Shown here one piece after another: positions 26,901 to 33,928 of a stretch of 33,928 nucleotides of DNA (its first letter is position 1; each line of letters starts with the position of its first letter). Origin of the DNA: Planctomycetales bacterium 71-10. GTDB lineage: Bacteria > Planctomycetota > Planctomycetia > Isosphaerales > Isosphaeraceae. The notes under the pieces were generated by a model. It had not been told where the DNA came from. It was given only the letters and a program-made list of their open reading frames with translations, and did no database searches. Location of the stretch: NCBI GenBank assembly GCA_001898385.1, contig MKTT01000154.1, positions 1 through 33,928 of the forward strand. Direction: 5' to 3'. The translations under genes and the position numbers were made by a program.

Positions 26901-28424
26901 GGGATGCGGTTCGCGGGCGATTGGCTGTTCTACGCCATGCTGCTCCGCGGCGGGAAGATCGCGTTCGTCCCCGAGTCGCTGAACTCGTACCGCCGCCACG
27001 AGGCGACCGTCTCGTTCCAGTCGACCAAGGCCGACACGCACGCGGAGGAGACGCTCCACGCCAAGTTCCGCGTCTTCGAGACCTACGACGTCTCGCTGAA
27101 CGCCATGGCCCGCGGCCTGGGCCAGACGCTCTTCGAATACGACCTGCTCACCGAGCGGTTCGCGCTCAAGCGGCCCTCGCTCATGAACAACGCCCGAGCC
27201 GCCGGGCCCTTGAACAAGATCCGCGGCCTGATGCGGCGCAAGCTGGCCGCGCCGGGCGAGTTGCGGATCCTGCTGGTCGTGGACGGATCCGAAGCCGACC
27301 TCGAAGCGATCGCCACGGCCCACCTGGCGAACGCCCTGGCCCGCGAGCACGCCGTCTTCGTCTGCTGCACCCGGCCCTCGCGGGCCGCCGAAAGATTGCG
27401 GGAGCTGTTCGACGATCGCGTGGTCCTGCTGGAGGGGACGTTCGACGTCACGCCCTGGTCGGCCGAGCCGGCCGGCGACCTCCCCGCGAACCGCGTGCGG
27501 ACGACGGTGCTCCAGGAGATGGTACGGTTCCACGAGATCGACGCGATCCACTCGCGCGGCGAGGCGGCCGACCGGCTCGTCGCCCACATCAACGTCGATT
27601 TGAACGTCCCCTGGTTCATCCACCTGGCGCCCGGCCGCGACGCCTGGCTCGACGAGGAGCCGTCCGCGGCCAGGGGTCGCAGGCTTCGTCCCGCCGATCG
27701 GGTCTCGGGCGTCTTCCACGAGGGCCATTCCGACGACCTGCTCGAAACTCGTCCCGAGCTGGCCTCCAAGCGCCGGACGGTGCTCCACCCCGGCTTTCGT
27801 CCCGACTTCGCCGTCGAGGGCGGGCCGTCGATCGCGCGTCGCGACGGCGAATTCCTGGTCTACCTGATCGATCAGGGACCCGACGCCCGCCACGCCGCGA
27901 TGGCGGCCGTCCGGGTGGTGAATCGGGCCGCCTCAGGCGAGCGCCGGGGCCGTCGCGCGCGGCTGGTCATGGCCGACCGGCCGTCCGACGCGCTGGCGCT
28001 GCTGGCCGACTGCGACGCAGCACTCGCCCCGTCCGAATGGCTCGCCGCCGGGGCCTCCTGCCAGCTCGCGGCGGCCCTGGCCTGCCGCCTCCCCGTCGTC
28101 GCGCCCGATTCGGGCCCGATTCACGACCTGCTGACGATTGACGGCCGCACGGCCGGGATCGCCGCGGAGTCGAACGCGGACGGCGTCCTCGAAGTCGACC
28201 GCATCGCCGCCTCGATCCTCCGCTACCTCCGCGATCCGGCCCTCCACGACGCCCACCGAGACCTCGCCGGATCTCTGTTCGCGGCCCGTTTCCACGTCGA
28301 CCGCGCCGCCGCGACGTGCGTCGGGGCCTACCTCCACGCCCGCGACTTCCTCGTCTTCCCCGGCGAGGCCCGGCCGGCCGCGGTGCCGGGGCGGGCGCGG
28401 AAAGTCTCGCGCGAGAGCGCTTGA
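23910..28424 (+). CDS. Giant multi-domain glycosyltransferase (degenerate MT24 - GT4 - GT2 - GT4-like)
   Basis: 1504 residues from ATG 23910; GAGGAG at 23894-23899 precedes it, and the open frame further upstream is not protein-like. Residues about 40-195 resemble Methyltransf_24 (VVQLGLREPGLY, DGSIDLIL, FEFTHGGGLGLVALG), but the usual SAM glycine motif and the acidic/His motif after DGSIDL are altered, so catalysis is doubtful. Residues 255-320 are a coiled coil. A GT4 module runs from about 424 (FKILLVSHSACRTGAPLC) to 793, with GTIDLRKGADLF and SREDPCPFANLEAMEG as nucleotide-sugar motifs. A GT2 module spans about 808-1035 (SVIVPNYRHAPYL, FLDDCSPDDS, AESDDS, YRRHEATVSF). A last GT4-like module (about 1115-1504) lacks the usual EGFG-type glutamates. 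Such chains assemble complex surface polysaccharides in the cytoplasm. It has its own divergent promoter region. Confidence 0.88.
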   Translation: MDVSAYLSEASFWTPDPALEPLCRSPFSPVASWLVDAARPRKVVQLGLREPGLYLTACEAARRLGIDARCLLIDLAEDDAPFGAAVMRIREAHDRSYAGVSRCLSVHAADAPAAFADGSIDLILASTPDDVERIQSSLGAWRAKLASGAILVVPRTCVEGRGLGSYAAFRDLADGRPSFEFTHGGGLGLVALGRSIPAGLAALFEADAIPSRRNAIRQVYARLGGGAGDEASATVLDLADFGPASGPNRSHEDRLALREEVLMLREELAHLEDVHRAVAREHEALSREAPWLRRDVEHLRHHYTFAAAQLEEVRRSTALKVIERGRRVRDRLFPQTRLHGRCLELSIRLARVAAVEGPRAAVSRASRRVVHKVRKALGRPAAPPLQAIPPTPAAVAAPGGRFRELPWQGEARREAEGRPAGGTFKILLVSHSACRTGAPLCLLRLAEELSKVPDVECWVVLRTGGDLAPKFARLAPTVGLWSVVESGLATWEDAPGEIVARFREYAPDGIAVCNTMAVSEFHAALKRRDVPVLSWIHELPTFIEILGGVEAIDRIKAASRRTIVPADVVRDALISRFDVDPDRVQTVRYGLEPKTLGLPRDAMRGRVREELKLPADARIVLGCGTIDLRKGADLFVQAARRFFADPASAGIADKTWFVWFGHTVDRDFYQWIRHDVEASGFGDRILFAGSCPDMSPNFLAADVFALTSREDPCPFANLEAMEGALPVVAFAGSGGAPEVLGGGGVAVPYLDVAAMAGTIRDLLHDADARSEMGGRGRSIIRKSFTWPRFMSEFLAILGEDYGYSPASEPKVSVIVPNYRHAPYLEERLRTVFEQTVRPHEIIFLDDCSPDDSVAVARRLAPESPVPMRIVVNEENSGSTFKQWMKGMALATGDLIWLAESDDSCDPRFLERLVPEFRDPEVALAYSQSALIGPEGELWAADFLGHTDDIDPERWRSRYTADAAEEAEIGLSQKNTIPNASAAVFRKPAAMDFAEELAGMRFAGDWLFYAMLLRGGKIAFVPESLNSYRRHEATVSFQSTKADTHAEETLHAKFRVFETYDVSLNAMARGLGQTLFEYDLLTERFALKRPSLMNNARAAGPLNKIRGLMRRKLAAPGELRILLVVDGSEADLEAIATAHLANALAREHAVFVCCTRPSRAAERLRELFDDRVVLLEGTFDVTPWSAEPAGDLPANRVRTTVLQEMVRFHEIDAIHSRGEAADRLVAHINVDLNVPWFIHLAPGRDAWLDEEPSAARGRRLRPADRVSGVFHEGHSDDLLETRPELASKRRTVLHPGFRPDFAVEGGPSIARRDGEFLVYLIDQGPDARHAAMAAVRVVNRAASGERRGRRARLVMADRPSDALALLADCDAALAPSEWLAAGASCQLAAALACRLPVVAPDSGPIHDLLTIDGRTAGIAAESNADGVLEVDRIAASILRYLRDPALHDAHRDLAGSLFAARFHVDRAAATCVGAYLHARDFLVFPGEARPAAVPGRARKVSRESA

Positions 28425-28425
28425 A

Positions 28426-28442
28426 CGGGGAAAGCTTCCCCG
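28426..28442 (+). terminator. Hairpin immediately after the giant glycosyltransferase stop codon
   Basis: CGGGGAA and TTCCCCG pair around an AGC loop one base after the stop codon. The stem is 7 base pairs and no T-tract follows, so termination is only suggested by position. Confidence 0.3.
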
Positions 28443-28447
28443 CTCTC

Positions 28448-28456
28448 TGCTACCCT
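28448..28456 (+). promoter_or_regulatory. Weak extended -10-like element before the mini-protein
   Basis: TGCTACCCT lies 56 bases before the GTG at 28512. It fits the TG(C/G)TA-type box seen before other genes but has no -35. Confidence 0.2.
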
Positions 28457-28511
28457 GGATCGGACTTCAAGGTCCGGCCCGGGGGTAGCCGAGGACGAGC
28501 GACCGAGGCAT

Positions 28512-28829
28512 GTGCGGGCATTGGCCTCCACGGTCCTGGCGGTCGTCGTCACAGCCGCGGCGGCGTTCTGGGACCTTGGGATTTCGACCGGCCGCGGGGC
28601 ATCCCCGCGGCCCGTGGTGTTCGAGGACGCCGAATCGACGACCCGCTGGACGGAGCCCCGGGACGTCTCGCCGTCGGAGATCGCGAAATACCCGTCGCCG
28701 AGCGATCCCGGCGGATTCGCCGTCGTGATGTCGGACGGGCGGATCCGTCGGCTCTCGCGCGAGGAGATCCTGGAGAGTTGGGCCGGCGCGAAGGCCGCGC
28801 TCCGCGCGGCGAAAGGCCCCGGCCGTTGA
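28512..28829 (+). CDS. Small exported protein resembling the DUF1559 C-terminal end
   Basis: 105 residues from a GTG codon, with GAGG three bases before it and another GAGGACGAG about 13 bases before. Residues 1-25 (MRALASTVLAVVVTAAAAF) form a signal peptide or anchor. The remaining 80 residues contain WTEPRDVS (about 46-53) and GGFAVVMSDGRIRRLS (about 67-82). In many DUF1559 proteins a W-x-EPRDL segment is followed by a GGxNVLFADGSVRFL-type H-x9-DG tail, so this looks like that tail alone, without the pilin helix and body. The histidine of H-x9-DG is not kept (the position reads Asp/Pro). The product probably lies outside the cytoplasm. It could be a decayed remnant of a DUF1559 gene or a genuine small protein. 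Its stop is 40 bases from the convergent methyltransferase stop. Confidence 0.55.
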   Translation: MRALASTVLAVVVTAAAAFWDLGISTGRGASPRPVVFEDAESTTRWTEPRDVSPSEIAKYPSPSDPGGFAVVMSDGRIRRLSREEILESWAGAKAALRAAKGPGR

Positions 28830-28869
28830 ACGACCGGGGCCTGCGTGAATCATCGGGACGTGAACCGGA

Positions 28870-30615
28870 TCAACGATCCTTCTTCACGACCCACAGGTCC
28901 TGGTGGTTCCACCACTCGCCCTGGCGGTAGTCGACGACCGGGGCGTTCACGGCCTTGTGGATCGTGGGGAGGACGAACTGAGGGAGGCTGAGGGTCAGGC
29001 CGTACTCGGACGAGTCGAGGTCGTGCTGCTCGCTGGCGGCCTTGAACCAGAAGCCTTCCTCGTCGAGGTCGTCCAGGGTGATCTGGAGGCCGTCGCAGCT
29101 CTTGGAGCCGTGGGTCGTGAACATTAGGTGGCCGCCGGGGGCCAGGCGGTCGTACAGGGCCTTGATCCAGCGCCCGAAGGTCGACTTGGGCATGTGCGAG
29201 AAGAACGACAGGCAGAAGATCGCGTCGTACAGCTCGGGCGTCGTAAAGTCCTCCGGGACGTGGGCCGACTGAAGGGCGTTGACGCCGATCTCGTTCTTCA
29301 GGAACTCGATCGCGGCCGGGTGGATGTCGCTGCTGGTCAGCTCGAATCGCGGGTTCTTCTTCAGTTGCCGCGAGACGCAGCCGTAGCCGGAGGCGAACTC
29401 CAGCAGCTTGATCGGCCGCTTCTCCTCGCCGAACAGCCGCACGAGGTGGGCGTCGAGCTTCCTCGCGGTGTTGGCGGCGTCTTCGAAGTAATACTTCGTG
29501 CCGTCCTCCAGCGAGAGGCCCGGGTGGCTGGTGACGAACCAGTAGATGAAGTCCTGCGGGTGGACCTTCTCCGTCGTCTGCTGCTCGGCGGCCCACTGGG
29601 CGTTGTAGCGGAGCATCTCCGCCGTCATCGCGCCGCCGTCCGGGGGGAGCAGGGCGCTCGACTTCACGTTCCGGGCGGCCTCGGCGGCCTCCGCTTCGCT
29701 CTTGGCCCCGCCGACGTTGACGATGGTCGGGACGGAGCTGCCGGGCTTGATCTTGAACAGGGTCGCGTACTGGCCGAGGACCATCCCCAGCTCGGCGGCC
29801 ACGACCAGGCCGGCGTCGTCGCACATCTGGAAGAAATACTCCTTGTCGACGTCGGCCTTGACCTCGTCGCCCGAGTACTTCGACCCCGCCTCGGGGTTGA
29901 TGTGGATCGTGGGGAGGAACAGGCCGCCGGGCGAGAGCGTGCGGCGGACCTCGCGGAGGTAGTGCCGCGCGTCTTCCTCGAACAGGTGGGTCCAGAGCGA
30001 GCAGCCCCAGGCGAAGTCGACGGAGCCGTCGGCGACGGGGAAGCGGACATCGGTCGGCTTGATCGTCCCGTTCGGGTTGTAGCAGGAGACGACGTCGAGG
30101 TGGTGGAACTCGAACTTCCGGCCGATCCGCGGGACGAGGACGTCGTTGCAGAAGTCGATGCTCTCGCGGAGGACGTCGAAGCCGACGTACTTGCGGACGT
30201 ACGGGTGGTAGGCCAGCGCGCGGGCCATCTTGCCGCTGCCGCAGCCGACGTCCAGCAGCAGCGAGTTCGGCTTGAGGTACTTGCTGATGAGGAGCTGCCA
30301 GGCGTCGCTGGAGAGGACGTATCCGACCATCGACGGCGAGCCGGCCGTCGCGCGCACGCCCGCCCCGGGGATCGGCGGGATGATGGCCGTCATGTGGTGG
30401 GTGCCGAGGAAGAACGGCTCCTGGCCTTCGAACTGCGCCTGCTCCTTCTGGAACTGGGCGAGCTGCATCTTGAGCCAGGAGATCTCCATCTCCATGGCCT
30501 GGACGTTCGCCGGCTTGCCCGCCCCTTCGCCCTTCAGGCCCACGGGGTTCGCGCGGGGGAAGAGGCTGCCGAGGAGGCCACGGCGGGGGGCGGCGGTCTC
30601 GTTGGGATTCGCCAT
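28870..30615 (-). CDS. Tandem two-domain class I SAM methyltransferase
   Basis: 581 residues. After a short basic N-terminus, residues 36-62 form a coiled coil (MEMEISWLKMQLAQFQKEQ). Domain 1 begins around residue 117 with LLLDVGCGSGKMA (motif I Asp122-Gly128), followed by GFDVLRES (Asp147) and the post-motif DGSVDFAWGCSLWTHL and LSPGGLFLPT. A linker at about 290-390 leads to domain 2, with motif I LLEFASGYGCVSRQL at about 402, SSDIHPAAIEFL, and YDAIFCLSFFSHMP / LAPGGHLMFTTHG. Both domains keep a full set of class I SAM-binding motifs, so two methyl transfers or one catalytic and one regulatory domain are possible. Placed between giant glycosyltransferases, it likely methylates sugars of the surface glycan (inference). 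It has its own promoter with a perfect TATAAT at 30708-30713. Confidence 0.85.
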   Translation of the reverse strand: MANPNETAAPRRGLLGSLFPRANPVGLKGEGAGKPANVQAMEMEISWLKMQLAQFQKEQAQFEGQEPFFLGTHHMTAIIPPIPGAGVRATAGSPSMVGYVLSSDAWQLLISKYLKPNSLLLDVGCGSGKMARALAYHPYVRKYVGFDVLRESIDFCNDVLVPRIGRKFEFHHLDVVSCYNPNGTIKPTDVRFPVADGSVDFAWGCSLWTHLFEEDARHYLREVRRTLSPGGLFLPTIHINPEAGSKYSGDEVKADVDKEYFFQMCDDAGLVVAAELGMVLGQYATLFKIKPGSSVPTIVNVGGAKSEAEAAEAARNVKSSALLPPDGGAMTAEMLRYNAQWAAEQQTTEKVHPQDFIYWFVTSHPGLSLEDGTKYYFEDAANTARKLDAHLVRLFGEEKRPIKLLEFASGYGCVSRQLKKNPRFELTSSDIHPAAIEFLKNEIGVNALQSAHVPEDFTTPELYDAIFCLSFFSHMPKSTFGRWIKALYDRLAPGGHLMFTTHGSKSCDGLQITLDDLDEEGFWFKAASEQHDLDSSEYGLTLSLPQFVLPTIHKAVNAPVVDYRQGEWWNHQDLWVVKKDR

Positions 30616-30707
30616 GCGGGCTCGCTACCTTTCTGACGGGGAGAAGGGCCGGGAAGGAGGTGGGACCCTGGCCCGGGGCGAGTTTGCGGGGGTCGGATTC
30701 GCGCGGG

Positions 30708-30735
30708 ATTATAGCCGGCCCCCCCCTCCGCACAA
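30708..30735 (-). promoter_or_regulatory. Promoter for the tandem methyltransferase gene
   Basis: On the reverse strand TTGTGC (30735-30730) and a perfect TATAAT (30713-30708) are separated by 16 bases; the -10 is preceded by GGC. The leader to the ATG at 30615 is about 85 nucleotides. This is the only perfect TATAAT noted in an intergenic region of the window. Confidence 0.55.
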
Positions 30736-30762
30736 GGCGAGTATCCCCCCCGTCGACCCGCC

Positions 30763-30791
30763 TTGACCCCCCCGCCCCGCTGCTGTACACC
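30763..30791 (+). promoter_or_regulatory. Promoter for the right-edge glycosyltransferase gene
   Basis: TTGACC at 30763-30768 and TACACC at 30786-30791 are separated by 17 bases. It is divergent from the methyltransferase promoter, with the two -35 boxes about 27 bases apart, so both could share one regulator. The leader to ATG 30866 is about 68 nucleotides. Confidence 0.45.
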
Positions 30792-30865
30792 TTTCCGGGC
30801 CGCCGACGATCGCCGCATCACGGCGCATAACGCCTCGCCCCAACCGCAGCCACCGGAGTCCGGAT

Positions 30866-33800
30866 ATGGTCCAGCCCCGCCCCGTCGACGTCGTCGCGCC
30901 CGGCGGCCTCGATCACCTCGACTGGGCGCTTCGCCTGCTGGAATGCGGCGGCCCGTCGCTGGGCCGGCTCCTGATCGTCGACGAGGATCACGCCGACGGC
31001 CTGGAGGACCTGGCCCGGCGCGATAGCCGCGTCGTCCTGCTCCGACGCGCGGCCGGCTCGACCTGGGCCGACCGCGTCGCCCCGGCCCTCGCCGCGCGCC
31101 GGGGCGACGTCGTGCTGCTCGCCCCCGGGGCCCTGCCGACGCCCGGCTGGATCGAGCCGCTCGCCCGCGCGGCCCACGCCGCCGAGCGCGTGGCCCTCGT
31201 CGCCCCGCTGTCGGACGGCGACGGCTTCGACCGGCCCGAGGGGATCGGCGAGGATGGGCTCGCCGCGGCCGTCGCGGGGCTGCCCGACGCGATCGAAATC
31301 CACCGCGCGGGCCTGGCCGCCAACTACCTGCGCGGCGACGTCCTCGACGCCGTCGGCCCGCCCGACGCCGCCATCGCCGACCCGCGAGAGGCCATGGACG
31401 ACTGGCTGGCCCGCGCCTTCGCCCTGGGCTTCTTCGCCCTCCGCGCCTGCCGGTCGCTCGTCCTGCGCGACCCGGCGGGCTCCCCCACGCCGAGCCCGCC
31501 CCCCGTCGAAGGGCCCCCGACCCTGGGCCGCGACCTGATGCGGCGGCGGATCGAGCGGCATGGGCGGACGCTCGACGCCGCGCTCGCGAGCCACGCCGTC
31601 GAGGTCGCGACGACGGGCCGGATCAAGGTCGCGCTCGACCTCCGGCACCTGCCGCTGGAGATGAACGGGACCAAGATGTACGCCCTCAGCCTGGGGAAGG
31701 CGCTGGCGAAGCTCCCCGAGGTCGAGCTGTCGATGCTGGCCTTCCATCCGCTCCAGGCCGAGGGCGTCGACGGTCGGCTGGTCCACCCCGACGACTGGGC
31801 GGACGACGTCCACATCATCCACAAGCCGGCGCAAATCTTCGACCCGGCGCACGCCCGGCTCATGTTCGAATCGCGGGCGCACGTCGCGGTCACGCATCAG
31901 GACCTGATCGCCTACCGCATGGCCGAGGCGTTCAACGACGAGGCCGTCTTCGACGAGCACCGCCAGATCAGCCGCCTGGTCCTGCCGGCGATGCAGGCGA
32001 TCCTCACCCCGTCGGCGAACACGGCGCAGGAGGTCGAGTTCGAGTTCGCGTCGCTCATCGACGCGGGCGTCGTCCAGCCCGTCCACGAGGGGGGGGACGT
32101 GGAGGAGTTCGGCCCGCCGACCTTCGACGCCGAGGCCGAGGAGGTGCTGGCCCGGCTGGGGGTCTCCGGCCCGTTCTTCATGTCGATGGCATCCGATTAC
32201 CCTCACAAGAACATGTCCACCCTGCTCGAAGCCTACGAGGGGCTCCGCGAGGCCCGGGGCGGGCGCGGGGCCCCGGCGTTGGTGCTCCCCGGCCGCGCCC
32301 CCCGGGCGCGGACCGCGGCCTCGGTGCGGGCGGGCGGGCCGATCCCCGGCGTGCGGTTCCTCGGGGCGGTGAGCCAGCAAGAATTGCGGATCCTGTATCA
32401 GAATGCGCTGGGCCTGGTCTTCCCCTCGCTCTACGAGGGGTTCGGGCTCCCCCCGCTGGAGGCGATGGCCGCCGGGGCACCCGTGGCGGCGATGCCCTTC
32501 ACGTCGGTCCACGAGGTCTGCCGCGGCGCCGCGCTGTTCGCGGAGGGGCTGGCGCCCGCGGACCTCGCGAGGGCGATGGGGCGCCTGGCGGACGAACCCG
32601 GCCTGCGTCGCGAACTCCGCGAGGCCGGCTACCGCCGCGTCCGCGAGCTGACCTGGGAGAAGGTGGCCCGCGAGACGGCGGCCGTCTATCGCCGGACGAT
32701 CTTGAACCCGTCCGCGCGGTCGCTCCAGGCCCGACGCTCGCTCTCCGAGGCGATCGTCCTGCGGGCCACGCCCGCCCCGCCGCCGGCCCCGGCGGAGGTC
32801 GTCGCGCCGCCGCCGCCGCCGCCCGCGGAGGTCGTCGCGCCGCCGGCCGTCGTGGAGGTCATCGTGCACGTCCCGGCCGCGCCCGAGCCGCTGGGCGTCC
32901 TGAACGCCTGCCAGGTGCTGCGGCAGGCCCTCGGCCGCCGCATCCGTCGCGACCTGGCGCGGGTCGCGCCGGCGCAGTACGCGAGGCTCGCCCGGGCGAA
33001 GCGGCTCTCGTCGCGGTTCGTCCAGGTGGTCCGCACCGACGGCCTCGGCGCGGCGGCGGGCAAGGCGTCCCGCAAGGTGGGCAACAAGGCGAGGGGGGTC
33101 GTCCGCAAGCTCCTCCCCGCCCGGCTCGTCGCCGGCCGCCCCTGCCCTTACTTCGCCCCCCCCGAGCCGCTCCAGCCCTACGACGCCTGGCTCATGGCCA
33201 ACGCGCCCTCGCTGCGGCGCGCGGAGTCGCTCGCGGAGGAGGTCGGCCGTTTGGCGCGGCGGCCGAGGTTCTCGATCCTCACGCCGATCTACAACACGCC
33301 CCCGGGCCTGCTGGGCGAAGCGGTGCGCAGCGTGCTCGCGCAGTCGTACGAGGACTGGGAGCTGATCGTCGTCGACGACGCGAGCACCGACCCGGCGACG
33401 GTCGCGCTCCTCGCGGGCGGGCCCTGGGCCGACCCGCGCGTGCGGGTCGCGAGGCGGCCGACCAACGGCAACATCTCGGCGGCGACGAACTCGGCCGCGG
33501 ACGCGGCGACGGGCGACTGGTTCGTCCTGCTCGACCACGACGACGTCCTCCATCCCGAGGCGCTCGCCCGCCTGGCGATCGCGATCGACCGGGAGCCGGA
33601 CGCCGACCTGATCTACAGCGACGACGACAAGATCGACCTGACGGGGGCCCGGTTCGCCCCCCAGTTCAAGCCCGACTGGTCGCCCGAACTCCTGCTGTCG
33701 TTCTGCTACACGGGCCACGTCTCGGCCGTGAGAGCGAGCTTGTACCGCGAGGTCGGCGGGATGCGGCTGGGGTTCGAGGGCTCCCAGGACCACGACTTCT

Positions 33801-33928
33801 GGCTGCGGGCGTCCGAGAGGGCCCGAGGCGTCGCGCACGTCCCGCACGTCCTCTATCACTGGCGGGTGGTCCCCGGCTCCACGGCGGCCGGCGGGCACGA
33901 GAAGCCGCACAGCTTCGAGGCCGGCCGG
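30866..33928 (+). CDS. Giant multi-domain glycosyltransferase, 3' end beyond the window (GT2-like - GT4 - GT2)
   Basis: The forward frame from ATG 30866 is uninterrupted for 1021 codons and runs off the window edge. Residues 1-210 look like a reduced GT2-type Rossmann region (LLIVDEDHADGLEDLA, VVLLAPGALPTPGWIEPLARA). Residues about 253-615 are a GT4 module: IKVALDLRHLPLEMNGTKMY at its start, VTHQDLI, SDYPHKNMSTLLEAY, and the EX7E motif EGFGLPPLE with Glu524 and Glu532. A Pro/Ala/Val-rich linker (about 631-690) contains a 33-base direct repeat. A basic helical region follows, then a GT2 module from residue 801 (RFSILTPIYNTPPGLL) with VVDDAST (Asp837, Asp838), the metal-binding LLDHDD (Asp890-Asp893), IYSDDDKID and SQDHDFWLRASE, typical of O-antigen/rhamnosyl-type transferases. 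The opposite strand is also open almost throughout, but it shows no recognisable protein. It diverges from the methyltransferase gene. Confidence 0.9.
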   Translation, partial: MVQPRPVDVVAPGGLDHLDWALRLLECGGPSLGRLLIVDEDHADGLEDLARRDSRVVLLRRAAGSTWADRVAPALAARRGDVVLLAPGALPTPGWIEPLARAAHAAERVALVAPLSDGDGFDRPEGIGEDGLAAAVAGLPDAIEIHRAGLAANYLRGDVLDAVGPPDAAIADPREAMDDWLARAFALGFFALRACRSLVLRDPAGSPTPSPPPVEGPPTLGRDLMRRRIERHGRTLDAALASHAVEVATTGRIKVALDLRHLPLEMNGTKMYALSLGKALAKLPEVELSMLAFHPLQAEGVDGRLVHPDDWADDVHIIHKPAQIFDPAHARLMFESRAHVAVTHQDLIAYRMAEAFNDEAVFDEHRQISRLVLPAMQAILTPSANTAQEVEFEFASLIDAGVVQPVHEGGDVEEFGPPTFDAEAEEVLARLGVSGPFFMSMASDYPHKNMSTLLEAYEGLREARGGRGAPALVLPGRAPRARTAASVRAGGPIPGVRFLGAVSQQELRILYQNALGLVFPSLYEGFGLPPLEAMAAGAPVAAMPFTSVHEVCRGAALFAEGLAPADLARAMGRLADEPGLRRELREAGYRRVRELTWEKVARETAAVYRRTILNPSARSLQARRSLSEAIVLRATPAPPPAPAEVVAPPPPPPAEVVAPPAVVEVIVHVPAAPEPLGVLNACQVLRQALGRRIRRDLARVAPAQYARLARAKRLSSRFVQVVRTDGLGAAAGKASRKVGNKARGVVRKLLPARLVAGRPCPYFAPPEPLQPYDAWLMANAPSLRRAESLAEEVGRLARRPRFSILTPIYNTPPGLLGEAVRSVLAQSYEDWELIVVDDASTDPATVALLAGGPWADPRVRVARRPTNGNISAATNSAADAATGDWFVLLDHDDVLHPEALARLAIAIDREPDADLIYSDDDKIDLTGARFAPQFKPDWSPELLLSFCYTGHVSAVRASLYREVGGMRLGFEGSQDHDFWLRASERARGVAHVPHVLYHWRVVPGSTAAGGHEKPHSFEAGR
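32792..32845. repeat. Direct repeat in the Pro-rich linker of the right-edge glycosyltransferase
   Basis: A 21-base sequence starting at 32792 recurs exactly at 32825, a period of 33 bases. It encodes AEVVAPP in both copies, separated by a proline run, and forms part of the flexible linker between the GT4 and second GT2 modules. Confidence 0.8.

Noticed and set aside
30818..33910. Reverse-strand open frame of about 1030 codons at the right edge
   Set aside because: No recognisable domain, Arg/Asp/Val-rich; the forward frame over the same bases has clear GT4 and GT2 motifs and is uninterrupted to the edge.

Overview
The window looks like chromosome from a high-GC planctomycete, most likely of the Isosphaeraceae (inference). 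It carries families that are strongly enriched in that phylum: a DUF1559 protein with a pseudopilin N-terminus and an H-x9-DG tail, a PSCyt1/DUF1549/LamG/DUF1553 protein paired with a DUF1501 protein, and a membrane-anchored DUF1570 peptidase-like protein. Codon third positions are very GC-rich, so long spurious open frames appear opposite almost every real gene.

Left part (1-12.8 kb). The window opens with a 5'-truncated, probably frameshifted IS1595-type transposase relic. A forward run follows: DUF1559 pseudopilin-like protein, two DUF3526-type ABC-2 permeases and their ATPase, with short gaps that suggest one transcription unit. A gamma-class carbonic anhydrase runs the other way and diverges from the PSCyt1/DUF1549/DUF1553 gene, which is tightly linked to the DUF1501 gene. 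A zinc-ribbon, TM, SHD1-like, DUF1570 HExxH protein follows behind its own promoter.

Middle part (12.8-19.2 kb). A reverse NAD-dependent sugar-nucleotide epimerase/dehydratase diverges from a 1148-residue fusion of an LplT-like flippase, a PlsC acyltransferase and an acyl-ACP ligase (the Aas route of lysophospholipid repair). A single-zinc-knuckle methionyl-tRNA synthetase comes next.

Right part (19.3 kb to the edge). This is a surface-glycan island: a sulfotransferase-like protein with a long coiled-coil tail; WecB-type UDP-GlcNAc 2-epimerase downstream of a DxD glycosyltransferase (reverse operon); a 1504-residue protein with a degenerate Methyltransf_24 domain followed by GT4, GT2 and GT4-like modules; a mini-protein resembling only the C-terminal end of DUF1559 proteins; a tandem two-domain methyltransferase; and, divergent from it, a second giant glycosyltransferase open for at least 1021 codons and cut by the window edge. 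No flippase, polymerase or export ABC genes for the glycan are visible here, so the locus is incomplete.

Several intergenic regions contain sigma70-like promoters, the best being TTGACA-17-TACATT at 23501-23529 (reverse) and TATAAT at 30708-30713 (reverse). A recurring extended -10 resembling TG(C/G)TANANT appears upstream of several genes. No CRISPR array, tRNA or rRNA was recognised.
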